Shown: piece after piece, positions 43,985 through 52,969 of the stretch
How the letters are laid out: every line of letters starts with the position of its first letter
How positions within the stretch are numbered: the first letter of the stretch is position 1
NCBI RefSeq assembly: GCF_000424585.1
Contig: NZ_AUKE01000007.1
Location: 1-64,000, forward strand
DNA length: 64,000 bases
Source of the DNA: Butyrivibrio sp. MC2013
GTDB taxonomy: Bacteria; Bacillota; Clostridia; Lachnospirales; Lachnospiraceae
Direction: 5' to 3'
Position numbers and translations under genes: made by a program
The notes under the pieces: model-generated
The model's input: the letters and a program-made list of their open reading frames with translations, nothing else
What the model was told of the DNA's origin: nothing
The model's database searches: none

Positions 43985-45877
43985 TTAATATATTCTCTTA
44001 CTGATATAATCCTCTGCTATCAGCTGGTCATATACCTTTTCTTCGGTTATGATCCTGAAAGGCATCTGCTTGTGGCAATGAAGATCTCTGATGGCTTTCA
44101 TCAGCTGATCTCCGATAACGGGATTACATTCTACAGCACAGCTAAGCTCTCCCTTGACCATAGCCTCAAAGGCATCCTTGGTAGCATCTACAGATACTAT
44201 CTTTACATCCTCATCAGGCTTTATCCCATGCGCTTTCAGTTCTTCGATCGCGCCCAGGGCCATATCATCATTTTGAGCAAATATGATATCTATATCCCAT
44301 TCATTTTTTTCTAAGTATTCTCTTACAACCCTGCGTCCACCTTCAAAAGTAAAATCTCCATGAGATGAATAAGCAATGTAATAAGAAGGATTATCTGCCA
44401 GAATTTCTCTAAATCCCTTGCCTCTTTCTTCTGTAGGGGATGCACCTTCATTACCCATGATCTCCATGATAGCTTTCTTGCCATCATCAGTCTTAACATT
44501 GTCCCTGATCCAGCGCATGGCTCTTCGGCCCTCTTCCATAAAGTCCGCACCCAGGTAAGTTGTAGTCAGATTCTCCTCTCTGTCCTCTACGCTTACATTT
44601 CTATCAGACATGATCACAGGTATGCCTGCTGCCTTGGCCTCTCTTAGCACTTCATCCCAGCCTGTCTCTACAACAGGAGACACTACTATCACATCCACGC
44701 CCTCTTCTATAAAGCCCCTGATAGCTTCAAACTGTCTCTCCTGGGACTGATCTGCGATCTCCATATGGAGATCTATATTGAATACCTTGGCAGCCTCTTC
44801 TATGGATCTGGTATTTGCCAGTCGCCAGTTACTCTCCTGTCCTACTTGAGAATAGCCTACCTTGATCGTTTCTCCGTCATCCGCTACTGCTGCATTCATC
44901 AAACTTAGATTCTCATCAATATTTTCCGCTGTTATGAGATAGCTGCGCAGGATCACCTGCTTGGGCACACCGCTTTCCTTATGCAATATGGACAGGGCAT
45001 AATCTATAGCCTCCTTACCTCCTATGGGGCAGGATACTGTAGCCTTGAGCCTTCCCTTGGATACCAGGTCTATTCCTTCATCTGCGCCCTTAAAGCCGTC
45101 ACAATCTACGATCATGACTTTGTCTTCAAGCCCCAGATCCCTGACCGCATCGCACACTCCAAGAGCCATATTGTCACTGTAAGCAAAAATCACATCGCTT
45201 TTTTCTATTATGCTCTTGGCCGCTATGATCATATCATAAGATGCATCCTTGGACTCAGCACCCAGGTAGAGCTTCTTGACATTGATATCAGGATAGTCAC
45301 GGATGGCATCCCTAAAACCCAAGAGTCTCTCAGAGCCCTGGATCGAAGTAGGGCTGCCGGAGAGTTCTACAACATTCCCCCCTTTATCTCCAAGTAGCCC
45401 TGCAATATAGCTTCCGGCCTGCTGCCCGATCACTTCGTTATCGGGACCTATATAAAGGGTATAATCAAAGCCCTCTACCGCTCTGTCCATTACTATGACC
45501 GGTATACCGCTGTCATAGACCTCTTTGATCTTGTCTCCCATTTCCACCTCATCACAGGGAGATATGATGAGGAGATCTATGCCATAGCCTATAAGATTAT
45601 CTATATCCTGCAACTGCTTATCTACGCTGCCCGTGGCATCTGTGGTTATGACCTGTATATCAGGGCTCTTCTCAGTCTCAGCCCTTAACTCATTTATCAG
45701 GGCTATCCTCCACTCTTCGCGCATGTTAGCCTGGGAGACTCCTATGATAGAAGCTACGCCCTCCCTGGAGCCTCCATCCTTGGAAGGACTTACATGACAG
45801 CCATAAATGGCGATAGTCATAGCCATTATCACAAGGAGCAATATCAATTTAGTATAATTCTTTTTGCCCTTTTCCAT
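43985..45877 (-). CDS. Lipoprotein with two fused periplasmic sugar-binding domains
   Basis: A 630-aa lipoprotein (lipobox IAIYGC, Cys27) with two complete type 1 periplasmic binding folds. Domain 1 (about 40-320) is RbsB-like: IGVSQANMREEWRIALINEL, DLLIISPCDEVEM, GIPVIVMDRAV, SDNMALGVCDAV. Domain 2 (about 340-615) is close to the YtfQ-like protein at 51425: both have VGxxQxGQESxWR, PVVETGWDxV, AGIP, DxxEEG, NDDMALGAIE and VECNP. Normal family proteins have one domain in ~330 aa. It starts 3 nt after the sensor kinase gene, so it probably presents sugars to that kinase instead of, or besides, the transporter. Confidence 0.88.
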   Translation of the reverse strand: MEKGKKNYTKLILLLVIMAMTIAIYGCHVSPSKDGGSREGVASIIGVSQANMREEWRIALINELRAETEKSPDIQVITTDATGSVDKQLQDIDNLIGYGIDLLIISPCDEVEMGDKIKEVYDSGIPVIVMDRAVEGFDYTLYIGPDNEVIGQQAGSYIAGLLGDKGGNVVELSGSPTSIQGSERLLGFRDAIRDYPDINVKKLYLGAESKDASYDMIIAAKSIIEKSDVIFAYSDNMALGVCDAVRDLGLEDKVMIVDCDGFKGADEGIDLVSKGRLKATVSCPIGGKEAIDYALSILHKESGVPKQVILRSYLITAENIDENLSLMNAAVADDGETIKVGYSQVGQESNWRLANTRSIEEAAKVFNIDLHMEIADQSQERQFEAIRGFIEEGVDVIVVSPVVETGWDEVLREAKAAGIPVIMSDRNVSVEDREENLTTTYLGADFMEEGRRAMRWIRDNVKTDDGKKAIMEIMGNEGASPTEERGKGFREILADNPSYYIAYSSHGDFTFEGGRRVVREYLEKNEWDIDIIFAQNDDMALGAIEELKAHGIKPDEDVKIVSVDATKDAFEAMVKGELSCAVECNPVIGDQLMKAIRDLHCHKQMPFRIITEEKVYDQLIAEDYISKRIY

Positions 45878-45880
45878 AGA

Positions 45881-47653
45881 TCAGCCATTCTCTCCTTCGA
45901 AGGGTATGATGATCGAGATCTTGGTTCCCATATCCTGGGCACTTTCCACATCTACCCTGTAATTATCCTTATACCTGAGCTGGAGCCTTTCTCTTACATA
46001 GTAAAGGCCAAAACTCTGATTGTCGTCCACATAGGGAGATTCAGTTCCTGCGCCGGTCCTAAGGAGCGCCCTTAGAGAATCCCTGGTCTGCTCGTCCATG
46101 CCCTTGCCGTCATCTTCTACCGACATGCGTATATTGTCATCCACACGATGCACAGATACCTTGATATGCCCGGTTCCTCTCTTTAGCTTGATGCCATGGT
46201 AGATAGCATTTTCCAGCATAGGCTGGAGTATGAGCTTGGGAACATAGGTCTGCATACATTCTTCATCTGCATCTATTTCAAAAACGAGTTTATCCTCATA
46301 TCTTGTTTTCTGAACATACAGATAACTGGATATATAATTGATCTCTTCCTTGATGGTAATATAATCTCTTCCATGACTAAGGCTGATCCTGAATACACTG
46401 GTCAGCGCATCTACCAGGTGCACAATATCCTTGGCGCCATGTTCTCTGGCCATCCAGTTGATCGTATCCAGTGTGTTATAGAGAAAATGGGGCTTGAACT
46501 GCTCCTGTACGATCTTGAGTTCTGCCTTTCTCTTTTGGTCTTCTTCCTGCCTTACTCTGTCGAGGAGCTCTCTGATCCTGCCTATCATATGGTTAAAGGA
46601 AAGGCCCAGATCATTGATCTCATCATTGCCCACGCTTTCATACTGAAGATTAAGATTGCCCTCTTCAGTCTGCTTCATAAGATCTCTAAGTCTCTTGATA
46701 GGTCTTGTGATCGTATCCGATACCCACAAAGACAGATACTGCACAAGTATAAGGGTTGCAAGCAGCATAGCGCTGTACAGAGTGATCATCCTGTTGATAT
46801 CTCCCATCAGTTCATCATAGGAGATCACACTGACAGTCTTCCAACCCGTCTTATCCGAAGTCTTGAACCTGACCAGATAGCGTCTGGGGCCTATGGATAC
46901 GCTCAAAGTCTCATTCTCATCCTTTAGCCAGTCAGGGCGTATTCTGTATACCACATCATTGATAGGTGTGTATACCATGTGATCCTCTTCATCCAGGACG
47001 AATACAAAGCCGTCATTGCCCACCTGAGAATCCATGATAGCCGAAGAGATGATGCTATGGCCGATATCCATCAGCAACACGCCCTCTACTTCATTTGTAC
47101 CCTCTTTGTATACAGCTTTGACCATTGAGAATACATCATCTACTGAATAGCCCACATCTGTGGTGATATTCCTGCCTGTAACCGTAGATATCATCTTGAT
47201 GGAAGAGGGATCCTCCAAAGCTGCCCTGTACCAGGTCTCCTTTTGAAACGAATCTCTTGATACCCTGGTCATGCCTGTGCTGATATACCTGTCTCCCGAA
47301 TATGCATAGAGGATACCTGCTATCTCATCGTACCTTCCCATGATATTCTGCATGGTCCTGCTCACATCCATGATCTCTACAGGTCCGCCATTATCCAATC
47401 CTCTGCAGCTTATCTCATCTGACAGCGTCATGACAAGCTTATCCAGATCTTCTATGTAGGTATCCAGAGTCTGGCTGACCTGTGTTACCGTCTGAGAGGT
47501 ACGTTGAGTCACATTCTTCCTGGCCTCCCTCACGGAAAAGATGATACCCACTATTCCCACAAGCACAAAGGGGATGAGTGCTATGAATACCTGAGACAGA
47601 ATCAGCTTGGTCCTGATCCTTGTTATTTTGAATCCTGTCTTAGAAATATTCAT
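45881..47653 (-). CDS. YesM-type sensor histidine kinase (Cache-HAMP-HisKA)
   Basis: A 590-aa membrane kinase. First membrane helix about 18-40, extracellular Cache-like domain about 45-285, second helix about 292-312, HAMP about 313-365, then the His_kinase domain with phospho-acceptor His389 in EQFKPHFLYNTLD and an ATPase domain with LILQPMLENAIYHGIK (N box) and DDGKGMDEQ (G1). The ATG at 47653 was chosen with GGGG 9 nt upstream; a nearby ATG at 47662 is possible. It follows the transporter permease and is coupled to the two-domain lipoprotein. The partner regulator is probably the YesN-type gene at 52970. Confidence 0.9.
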   Translation of the reverse strand: MNISKTGFKITRIRTKLILSQVFIALIPFVLVGIVGIIFSVREARKNVTQRTSQTVTQVSQTLDTYIEDLDKLVMTLSDEISCRGLDNGGPVEIMDVSRTMQNIMGRYDEIAGILYAYSGDRYISTGMTRVSRDSFQKETWYRAALEDPSSIKMISTVTGRNITTDVGYSVDDVFSMVKAVYKEGTNEVEGVLLMDIGHSIISSAIMDSQVGNDGFVFVLDEEDHMVYTPINDVVYRIRPDWLKDENETLSVSIGPRRYLVRFKTSDKTGWKTVSVISYDELMGDINRMITLYSAMLLATLILVQYLSLWVSDTITRPIKRLRDLMKQTEEGNLNLQYESVGNDEINDLGLSFNHMIGRIRELLDRVRQEEDQKRKAELKIVQEQFKPHFLYNTLDTINWMAREHGAKDIVHLVDALTSVFRISLSHGRDYITIKEEINYISSYLYVQKTRYEDKLVFEIDADEECMQTYVPKLILQPMLENAIYHGIKLKRGTGHIKVSVHRVDDNIRMSVEDDGKGMDEQTRDSLRALLRTGAGTESPYVDDNQSFGLYYVRERLQLRYKDNYRVDVESAQDMGTKISIIIPFEGENG

Positions 47654-47681
47654 TACACTCATCCCCGATATTATATTGTTT

Positions 47682-47708
47682 GCTGCCCCTATAAGATACA
47701 GGGGCAGC
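47682..47708 (-). other. Intercistronic hairpin before the kinase gene
   Basis: GCTGCCCCT...AGGGGCAGC, a 9-bp stem on a 9-nt loop, lies between the transporter permease and the kinase. No T-run follows on the minus strand, so it may stabilise or be cut in the mRNA, separating transporter from signalling expression. Confidence 0.5.
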
Positions 47709-47733
47709 ATTACTCTTTAGTCTGACCTGATGA

Positions 47734-48744
47734 TCAGGCAGCTGCTGCAGCCTTACCCTTTAGGGCCTCTGCTCTTACTGCGATGATCCTCTGTACTACG
47801 ATAAAGAAGCAAAGGAGTCCTGCAATAGTAACCTTTGTCCACCAGGTGTTAAGGTTTTCATAAGTAACAATGGTCTGGATGATACCCTGGATCATTGCAC
47901 CCACAGCAGTACCAAATACAGATCCCACACCACCTGTGAGAAGTGTGCCGCCAATTACAGCTGAGGAGATCGCATCCAGCTCCATACCCATATTCTGCAG
48001 ACCGTAACCTGCCAGTGTATAGAAACTAAATACCACACCTGCAAGAGCGGCGCAGAAACTGCTTATAATATACGCTCCAATCTTGGTCCTTGCAACATTA
48101 AGACCCATAAGCTCAGCAGACTGCTCGCTGCCGCCTATAGCATATACTGCTCTTCCAAAGGCTGTCTTTTTAAGGACAAAGAGAGCAACTGCAAGTACCA
48201 GTGCGAATATCAATACATAATAGTATATCCTACCGTTAAGCGCTTTGGAATCCCCAAGCCTTATCTGGATCCTTCCCATAGCCATAAACTTAAAGAAGGG
48301 ATCTGTGATCGGTATTGAAGCTTCACTGATGACCACGCACAAGCCTCTCATCAGGAACTGTCCCGCAAGGGTCACGATGAAGGGCTGAAGCTTGAAATAA
48401 TGGATCAGGCTTCCCTGCACAGCACCTACCACTATACCGATGATCAGTGCAACAGGAATTACCACATATGAAGGCACGCCATGCTGCAGGCAGTATGCCA
48501 TAAATACTCCGGTAAAAGCTATGGTTGATGATATTGAGATATCAATGCCGCCGGTGATAAGTACAAATGTGATACCGATACCTGCGATCATCAGGTATGC
48601 ATTGTCATTAAAAAGATTAAGGAATGTGGATAATGACAGGAAATGCTCATACCTGACAGATCCGAATATAAACATGACCAGGAATAATGCAATGGTCATT
48701 GTAAGAGATACATTCTTGATACGGAGTTTTTTTAAGTCTTTCAT
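47734..48744 (-). CDS. Sugar ABC transporter permease, YjfF type
   Basis: A 336-aa RbsC-family permease, 8-10 predicted helices. Seen: LFNDNAYLMIAGIGITFVLI, GGIDISISSTIAFTGVF and the late AISSAVIGGTLLTGGVGSVF. It overlaps the preceding permease by 4 nt (ATGA). By gene order and pairing it corresponds to YjfF of the galactofuranose transporter YtfQRT-YjfF; the true substrate is not certain. Confidence 0.88.
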   Translation of the reverse strand: MKDLKKLRIKNVSLTMTIALFLVMFIFGSVRYEHFLSLSTFLNLFNDNAYLMIAGIGITFVLITGGIDISISSTIAFTGVFMAYCLQHGVPSYVVIPVALIIGIVVGAVQGSLIHYFKLQPFIVTLAGQFLMRGLCVVISEASIPITDPFFKFMAMGRIQIRLGDSKALNGRIYYYVLIFALVLAVALFVLKKTAFGRAVYAIGGSEQSAELMGLNVARTKIGAYIISSFCAALAGVVFSFYTLAGYGLQNMGMELDAISSAVIGGTLLTGGVGSVFGTAVGAMIQGIIQTIVTYENLNTWWTKVTIAGLLCFFIVVQRIIAVRAEALKGKAAAAA

Positions 48745-49778
48745 ACCGCAGCTGCCTCCTTTCTCTTACCAGCCAGCATCTTGCCCAAAGAGAGCTTGAA
48801 TTTGCTGGACTGGGACAGGCAGATCACGATGATGAGCACTGCCTTTAATACTCTGATATATGCTGCAGGAACACCCAGAGCCAGTACTGTTGTAGTGATA
48901 CTCTGCACTATAAGTGCTCCGATCACGCTGGAGAAGATAGAGAATCTGCCGCCCATAAGATTGGTACCGCCAATGGCAACTGCCAGGATGGCATCCAGCT
49001 CTATATTCAGACCTGCATTGTTGCAGTCAGCTCCTTTGATACCTGCACTTTCAATGAGACCGGCAACAGAAGCAAAGGCTCCGGAAATCGTGTAGATCGC
49101 CAAAAGATAGATATCTACCTTGATACCTGCAAACTTGGAAGCCAGAGGATTACATCCAATGGATTCAAGGAAAAGACCAAAGGCTGTCTTGGTAACAAAT
49201 ATAAGGAGCAGTCCTACCAGGAAGATCACGATATAAAGAGGAAAAGGAAGTCCCAGTATATATCCGCCGTTGATGAAATAATACGCATCAGAGGTGATAG
49301 TGATGATCTTACCATTGGTGATCAGCTGTGCGATACCTCTTCCTGCAACAAGTAGTATCATTGTAGCAACTATAGGCTGGATCTTGATCTTGGATACCAG
49401 AAAGCCGTTCCAGAGGCCGCAAAGTATACCGGCGCATACAGCCAGGATGATAGCCATTGCAACGCTTCCATTCAGTCCCGGAAGGAGATTACCCTTGATC
49501 ACGCTGCAGGCGATGGCTCCGCTTATAGCCATAACTGAACCTACAGAGATATCTGTTCCACCTGTTGCCAGTACCATTGTCATACCTGCTGCCAGGATCA
49601 TGAGCTTACCGCCGTTTCTGAAGATATCAATGATCCTTCCGTAGAAGTGTCCGTCTACTATAGTGATCTTTAGAAATTCTCCTCCTGTCATTATTGTATT
49701 AAAGAGGATAATGGCCAGGAATATCATGACCGGCCAGAAGGCCTGATTTTGTGATAATTTGGATAATTTGCTTTTCAT
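48741..49778 (-). CDS. Sugar ABC transporter permease, YtfT type
   Basis: A 345-aa RbsC-family permease. Seen: GGKLMILAAGMTMVLATGGT, DISVGSVMAISGAIACSV and ELDAILAVAIGGTNLMGGRF. One base overlaps the ATPase gene upstream and 4 nt the next permease, so expression is tightly coupled. With YjfF it makes the heterodimeric channel. Confidence 0.88.
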   Translation of the reverse strand: MKSKLSKLSQNQAFWPVMIFLAIILFNTIMTGGEFLKITIVDGHFYGRIIDIFRNGGKLMILAAGMTMVLATGGTDISVGSVMAISGAIACSVIKGNLLPGLNGSVAMAIILAVCAGILCGLWNGFLVSKIKIQPIVATMILLVAGRGIAQLITNGKIITITSDAYYFINGGYILGLPFPLYIVIFLVGLLLIFVTKTAFGLFLESIGCNPLASKFAGIKVDIYLLAIYTISGAFASVAGLIESAGIKGADCNNAGLNIELDAILAVAIGGTNLMGGRFSIFSSVIGALIVQSITTTVLALGVPAAYIRVLKAVLIIVICLSQSSKFKLSLGKMLAGKRKEAAAV

Positions 49779-51304
49779 CAGTCATTTCCTCCCGCCATTA
49801 TGTGCATTACCGCAGCTTCATTTACATCTTCGCCTGTCACTTCACCGGCTTTTTCCATATCCTTCAGTACCACGATCCTTCTGCAGCATCTGAGTTCTTC
49901 ATCAAGCTCAGATGAGATAAAGAGCACCGCCATACCTTCTGCTGCCAGGTCTATTACTATCTTCTGTATCTCAGCCTTGGTACCGATATCAATACCTCTT
50001 GTAGGCTCATCCAGCATAAGAAGCTCCGGTTCTGTTGCAAGCCACCTTGCCAGGATCACCTTCTGCTGATTACCACCTGACAGATTCTTGATCAGCTGAT
50101 CTGCATCAGGAGTCTTGATCTCCAGCTTCTTTATATACTCATCTGCGATCTTCTGTGCTTCCTTCTTGCTGATTTTCTTGAAGAGCCCCTTCTTGGCCTG
50201 CAGGGCCAGTGCAATATTATCTCTGATAGAAAGATCTCCTATGATACCTTCCGTCTTTCTATTCTCAGGACAAAAAGCCAGGTCCTTCCTAATTGCATCA
50301 AGAGGGTGAGACAGATGTACTTTTTCTCCGTTTATCTCCAGCTCTCCTCCTGTTACCTGATCTATTCCAAAGAGTACTCTAGCTGTTTCCGATCTTCCGG
50401 ATCCAAGGAGTCCGGACAGACCCAGTACCTCACCTTTTGCGATTGACAGATCCATATTATTGATGCTGCCCTGGTGGGTTACATTTTTCATGGAAACAAA
50501 AACATCCCCTGTTTTAGTCTTTTCCTTATCACTTTGGCCCTTCTGCAGTGTCTGGTTCAGTACTGCATAGTCCTTGCCTATCATCTTGGATACCAGTTCA
50601 ACCCTGGGAAGATCGCTGGTCTTGTAGGTACCAACATAATGTCCGTTCCTAAGGACTGTTATCCTGTCTGTTACTTCATATACCTGATCCAAAAAGTGAG
50701 TTACAAATATGATTCCCATTCCTTCGGATCTGAGTCTCTTCATGATATCGAAGAGCTTGTCTACTTCAACCTTAGACAGCGAGCTTGTAGGCTCGTCCAA
50801 TATCAGGACTTTTGCCTGAATATCACTGGCTCTTGCTATAGCTACCATCTGCTGTACAGCCACGGAATAATTATCCAGGCTCTTATTTACATCCAGTTTC
50901 AGATCAAATTTCTCAAGAAGCTCCTGCGCATTCTTTGCCATAGCATTCCAGTCAATTGCTCCCATTTTGGTCCTGGGGGCCCTACCAATGTAGATATTCT
51001 CTGCAACAGACAGATTGGGGCACAGATTTACTTCCTGATAAACAGTAGATATGCCAACCTGCTGAGCTTCGTTTGTGGATTTGGGATATATCTTTTTGCC
51101 TTCCAGTTCTACTTCTCCCTTGTCCCTTTCCTCAACGCCTGTCAGTACTTTTATCAGGGTAGATTTGCCCGCACCGTTCTCTCCCAGAAGTGCATGGATC
51201 TCTCCTGCCTCCAGCTCAAACTGAACATCATCAAGGGCCACTACTGCTTTACCGAAGGACTTGGAGATGCCTTTCATTGTTAAGAGTTTGGTTTGACTAC
51301 TCAC
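49778..51304 (-). CDS. Sugar ABC transporter ATPase with two cassettes, YtfR type
   Basis: A 508-aa RbsA-family ATPase with two tandem ABC domains: first Walker A GENGAGKST with Walker B LILDEPTSSLSK; second GLLGSGRSE with signature LSGGNQQK and LLMLDEPTRGID. As in the family, the second Walker A is degenerate. The start is GTG (51304) with GGAGG 7 nt upstream, matching the family's natural N-terminus; reading on upstream would add residues coded by the RBS. Confidence 0.93.
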   Translation of the reverse strand: MSSQTKLLTMKGISKSFGKAVVALDDVQFELEAGEIHALLGENGAGKSTLIKVLTGVEERDKGEVELEGKKIYPKSTNEAQQVGISTVYQEVNLCPNLSVAENIYIGRAPRTKMGAIDWNAMAKNAQELLEKFDLKLDVNKSLDNYSVAVQQMVAIARASDIQAKVLILDEPTSSLSKVEVDKLFDIMKRLRSEGMGIIFVTHFLDQVYEVTDRITVLRNGHYVGTYKTSDLPRVELVSKMIGKDYAVLNQTLQKGQSDKEKTKTGDVFVSMKNVTHQGSINNMDLSIAKGEVLGLSGLLGSGRSETARVLFGIDQVTGGELEINGEKVHLSHPLDAIRKDLAFCPENRKTEGIIGDLSIRDNIALALQAKKGLFKKISKKEAQKIADEYIKKLEIKTPDADQLIKNLSGGNQQKVILARWLATEPELLMLDEPTRGIDIGTKAEIQKIVIDLAAEGMAVLFISSELDEELRCCRRIVVLKDMEKAGEVTGEDVNEAAVMHIMAGGND

Positions 51305-51319
51305 CCTTTCGCCTCCTTT

Positions 51320-51354
51320 AAAAAATCCGCTCCATTGAATCAACGGAGCGGATT
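51320..51354 (-). terminator. Intercistronic terminator-like hairpin after the YtfQ-like gene
   Basis: AATCCGCTCC...GGAGCGGATT, a perfect 10-bp stem followed by a T-run on the minus strand, between the binding protein and the ATPase gene and just before the ATPase RBS. Like the hairpin at 20210, it should give partial termination so that binding protein exceeds transporter. Confidence 0.75.
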
Positions 51355-51424
51355 ATTTTAGTTAATAATCAGTAATATTTGATGCAAGAATTGCTCCATT
51401 ATTCTATCTATCACAATCCTTTTA

Positions 51425-52462
51425 TCAATATGCTCTATCGTCAATAACGTCTGCAGCAATATCTGATGTGAATACTCCGTCAACTGACTTAACCCACTTT
51501 TCAACGCTCTCTCCAGCCTTAAGCTTTGCAGCTGTCTCGAAGAAGAGGGGTCCAAGAAGAGGATTACACTCTACTGTGCAGTTAGCTTCGCCGGCTACCA
51601 TAGCCTCGAAGATACCCTTTACGCCGTCAACAGATACTGTCTTGATGTCTTCGCCGGGCTTAAGGCCTGCTTCCTTGATAGCTTCGATAGCACCAAGTGC
51701 CATATCATCATTGTGTGCATATACGCCTACGATATCAGGATTGGACTTAAGGAATGACTCCATAACTTCCTTACCCTGTGCTCTTGTGAAATCACCTGTC
51801 TGAGAAGCTACGATCTCGATATCAGGATAGTTAGCTGCGATCTCTTCGTCAAAGCCTGTCTTTCTGTCTGTAGCTGCAGAAGCACCAACAGTTCCCTCAA
51901 GCTCTACGATCTTACCCTTGCCGCCGATAAGCTCTGCCATGTTCTGTGCTGCCAGCTTACCTTCCTCGATGAAGTCTGAACCGATGAATGTAGCATAGAG
52001 GCTCTCGTCAACATCTGCTGTTCTGTCCAGGAGAATGATCGGGATGCCTGCATCCTGAGCTTCAGCAAATACCTGATCCCAACCTGTCTCAACAACAGGT
52101 GCAAGACCGATAACATCTACATCCTGCTCGATGAAGCTCTTGATAGCCTTGATCTGGTTTTCCTGCTTCTGCTGAGCATCAGCAAATTTCAGTTCAACAG
52201 TATCAGCATGCTCTTCAGCATATGTCTGGATAGACATTGTCTCAGCATCTCTCCAGCCGGACTCCTGTCCTATCTGAGCAAAACCAACTACCAGCTTGCC
52301 GTCTGAAGCAGAATCATCTGCAGTATCATCTGCAGCATCGCCAGCGGGAGTAGCTTCGTTCTCAACAGTAGCTTCCTCTTTTGCAGCTGTGCTGCCGCAG
52401 CCTGCAAGTGATGCAGCAACCATAGATGCGCACAGAATAGCGCTCAATAACTTTCTTTTCAT
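51425..52462 (-). CDS. Sugar-binding lipoprotein, YtfQ type
   Basis: A 345-aa lipoprotein with lipobox SLAGC (Cys22) and one type 1 periplasmic binding fold. It matches the galactofuranose-binding YtfQ group: VGFAQIGQESGWRDAET, DVIGLAPVVETGWD, AGIPIILLDRT, IGSDFIEEG, AHNDDMALGAIE and VECNPLLGP. AAGGAGG precedes the ATG at 52462. It is first in the operon ytfQ-ytfR-ytfT-yjfF-kinase-two-domain lipoprotein. Confidence 0.9.
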   Translation of the reverse strand: MKRKLLSAILCASMVAASLAGCGSTAAKEEATVENEATPAGDAADDTADDSASDGKLVVGFAQIGQESGWRDAETMSIQTYAEEHADTVELKFADAQQKQENQIKAIKSFIEQDVDVIGLAPVVETGWDQVFAEAQDAGIPIILLDRTADVDESLYATFIGSDFIEEGKLAAQNMAELIGGKGKIVELEGTVGASAATDRKTGFDEEIAANYPDIEIVASQTGDFTRAQGKEVMESFLKSNPDIVGVYAHNDDMALGAIEAIKEAGLKPGEDIKTVSVDGVKGIFEAMVAGEANCTVECNPLLGPLFFETAAKLKAGESVEKWVKSVDGVFTSDIAADVIDDRAY

Positions 52463-52599
52463 GTTACCCTCCTTATTCACCCTTGGCCCCTGGGGCCTTT
52501 TGTTTGTTTACAATAGTGATTTTAGGGCAGATAAAGATAAATGTATTTAGAATGGTTTATCGAGATTTTACATTTTTTTAACCAGGGAATTTTATGAGG

Positions 52600-52778
52600 A
52601 AGGTGTCAAAAGTTCCTTTTGACACCTTATGACTAACGGATTGTTCCGTTTCTTCGAAACTCTCACAATCCTAAAACATTCGCAAATCCGCACTACGTGC
52701 TACTTTGCTCATGTTTTGCGGGTCATAAATTCATATTCGATTTCGAGCAAGCTCGAATCGAAATGACTTTTGACCCTT
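52600..52778. repeat. Inverted-repeat, MITE-like element
   Basis: The ends are inverted copies: AAGGTGTCAAAAGT (52600-52613) and ACTTTTGACCCTT (52766-52778), matching with one missing base. The left end itself forms a perfect 12-bp hairpin (52601-52627), and an inner 11-bp stem with one bulge lies at 52736-52762. The 180-nt element codes nothing. Its form suggests a non-autonomous mobile or interspersed repeat; whether it recurs in the genome cannot be seen here. Confidence 0.45.
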
Positions 52779-52853
52779 ACGTCATTTTATAAAAATGATT
52801 AATAAAGTGAAGGATTTGATGCAATAATACTAGCGGATCACGATTTTTCACGT

Positions 52854-52890
52854 AAAAAAAGCCTCTCGGGATATTATCTCCCGAAAGGCT
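52854..52890 (-). terminator. Rho-independent terminator of the response regulator gene
   Basis: AGCCTTTCGGGA...TCCCGAGAGGCT, a 12-bp stem with one mismatch, followed by TTTTTTT on the minus strand. It makes the regulator gene a separate transcript from the transporter operon downstream. Confidence 0.92.
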
Positions 52891-52969
52891 CCTATAAGTA
52901 TATTTATATAGTATTTTTAATGATATAGCTATGAACTGCTTTTTGTACCTGATCCTTTCGGACAAGAAT

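Larger units (their letters stand above)
52463..52969. other. Intergenic region, 507 nt
   Basis: This gap between the regulator gene and the YtfQ-type operon contains a terminator (52854-52890) and an inverted-repeat element (52600-52778). The YtfQ operon promoter should lie about 52480-52600, but I see no convincing hexamer pair. No gene is apparent. Confidence 0.5.
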
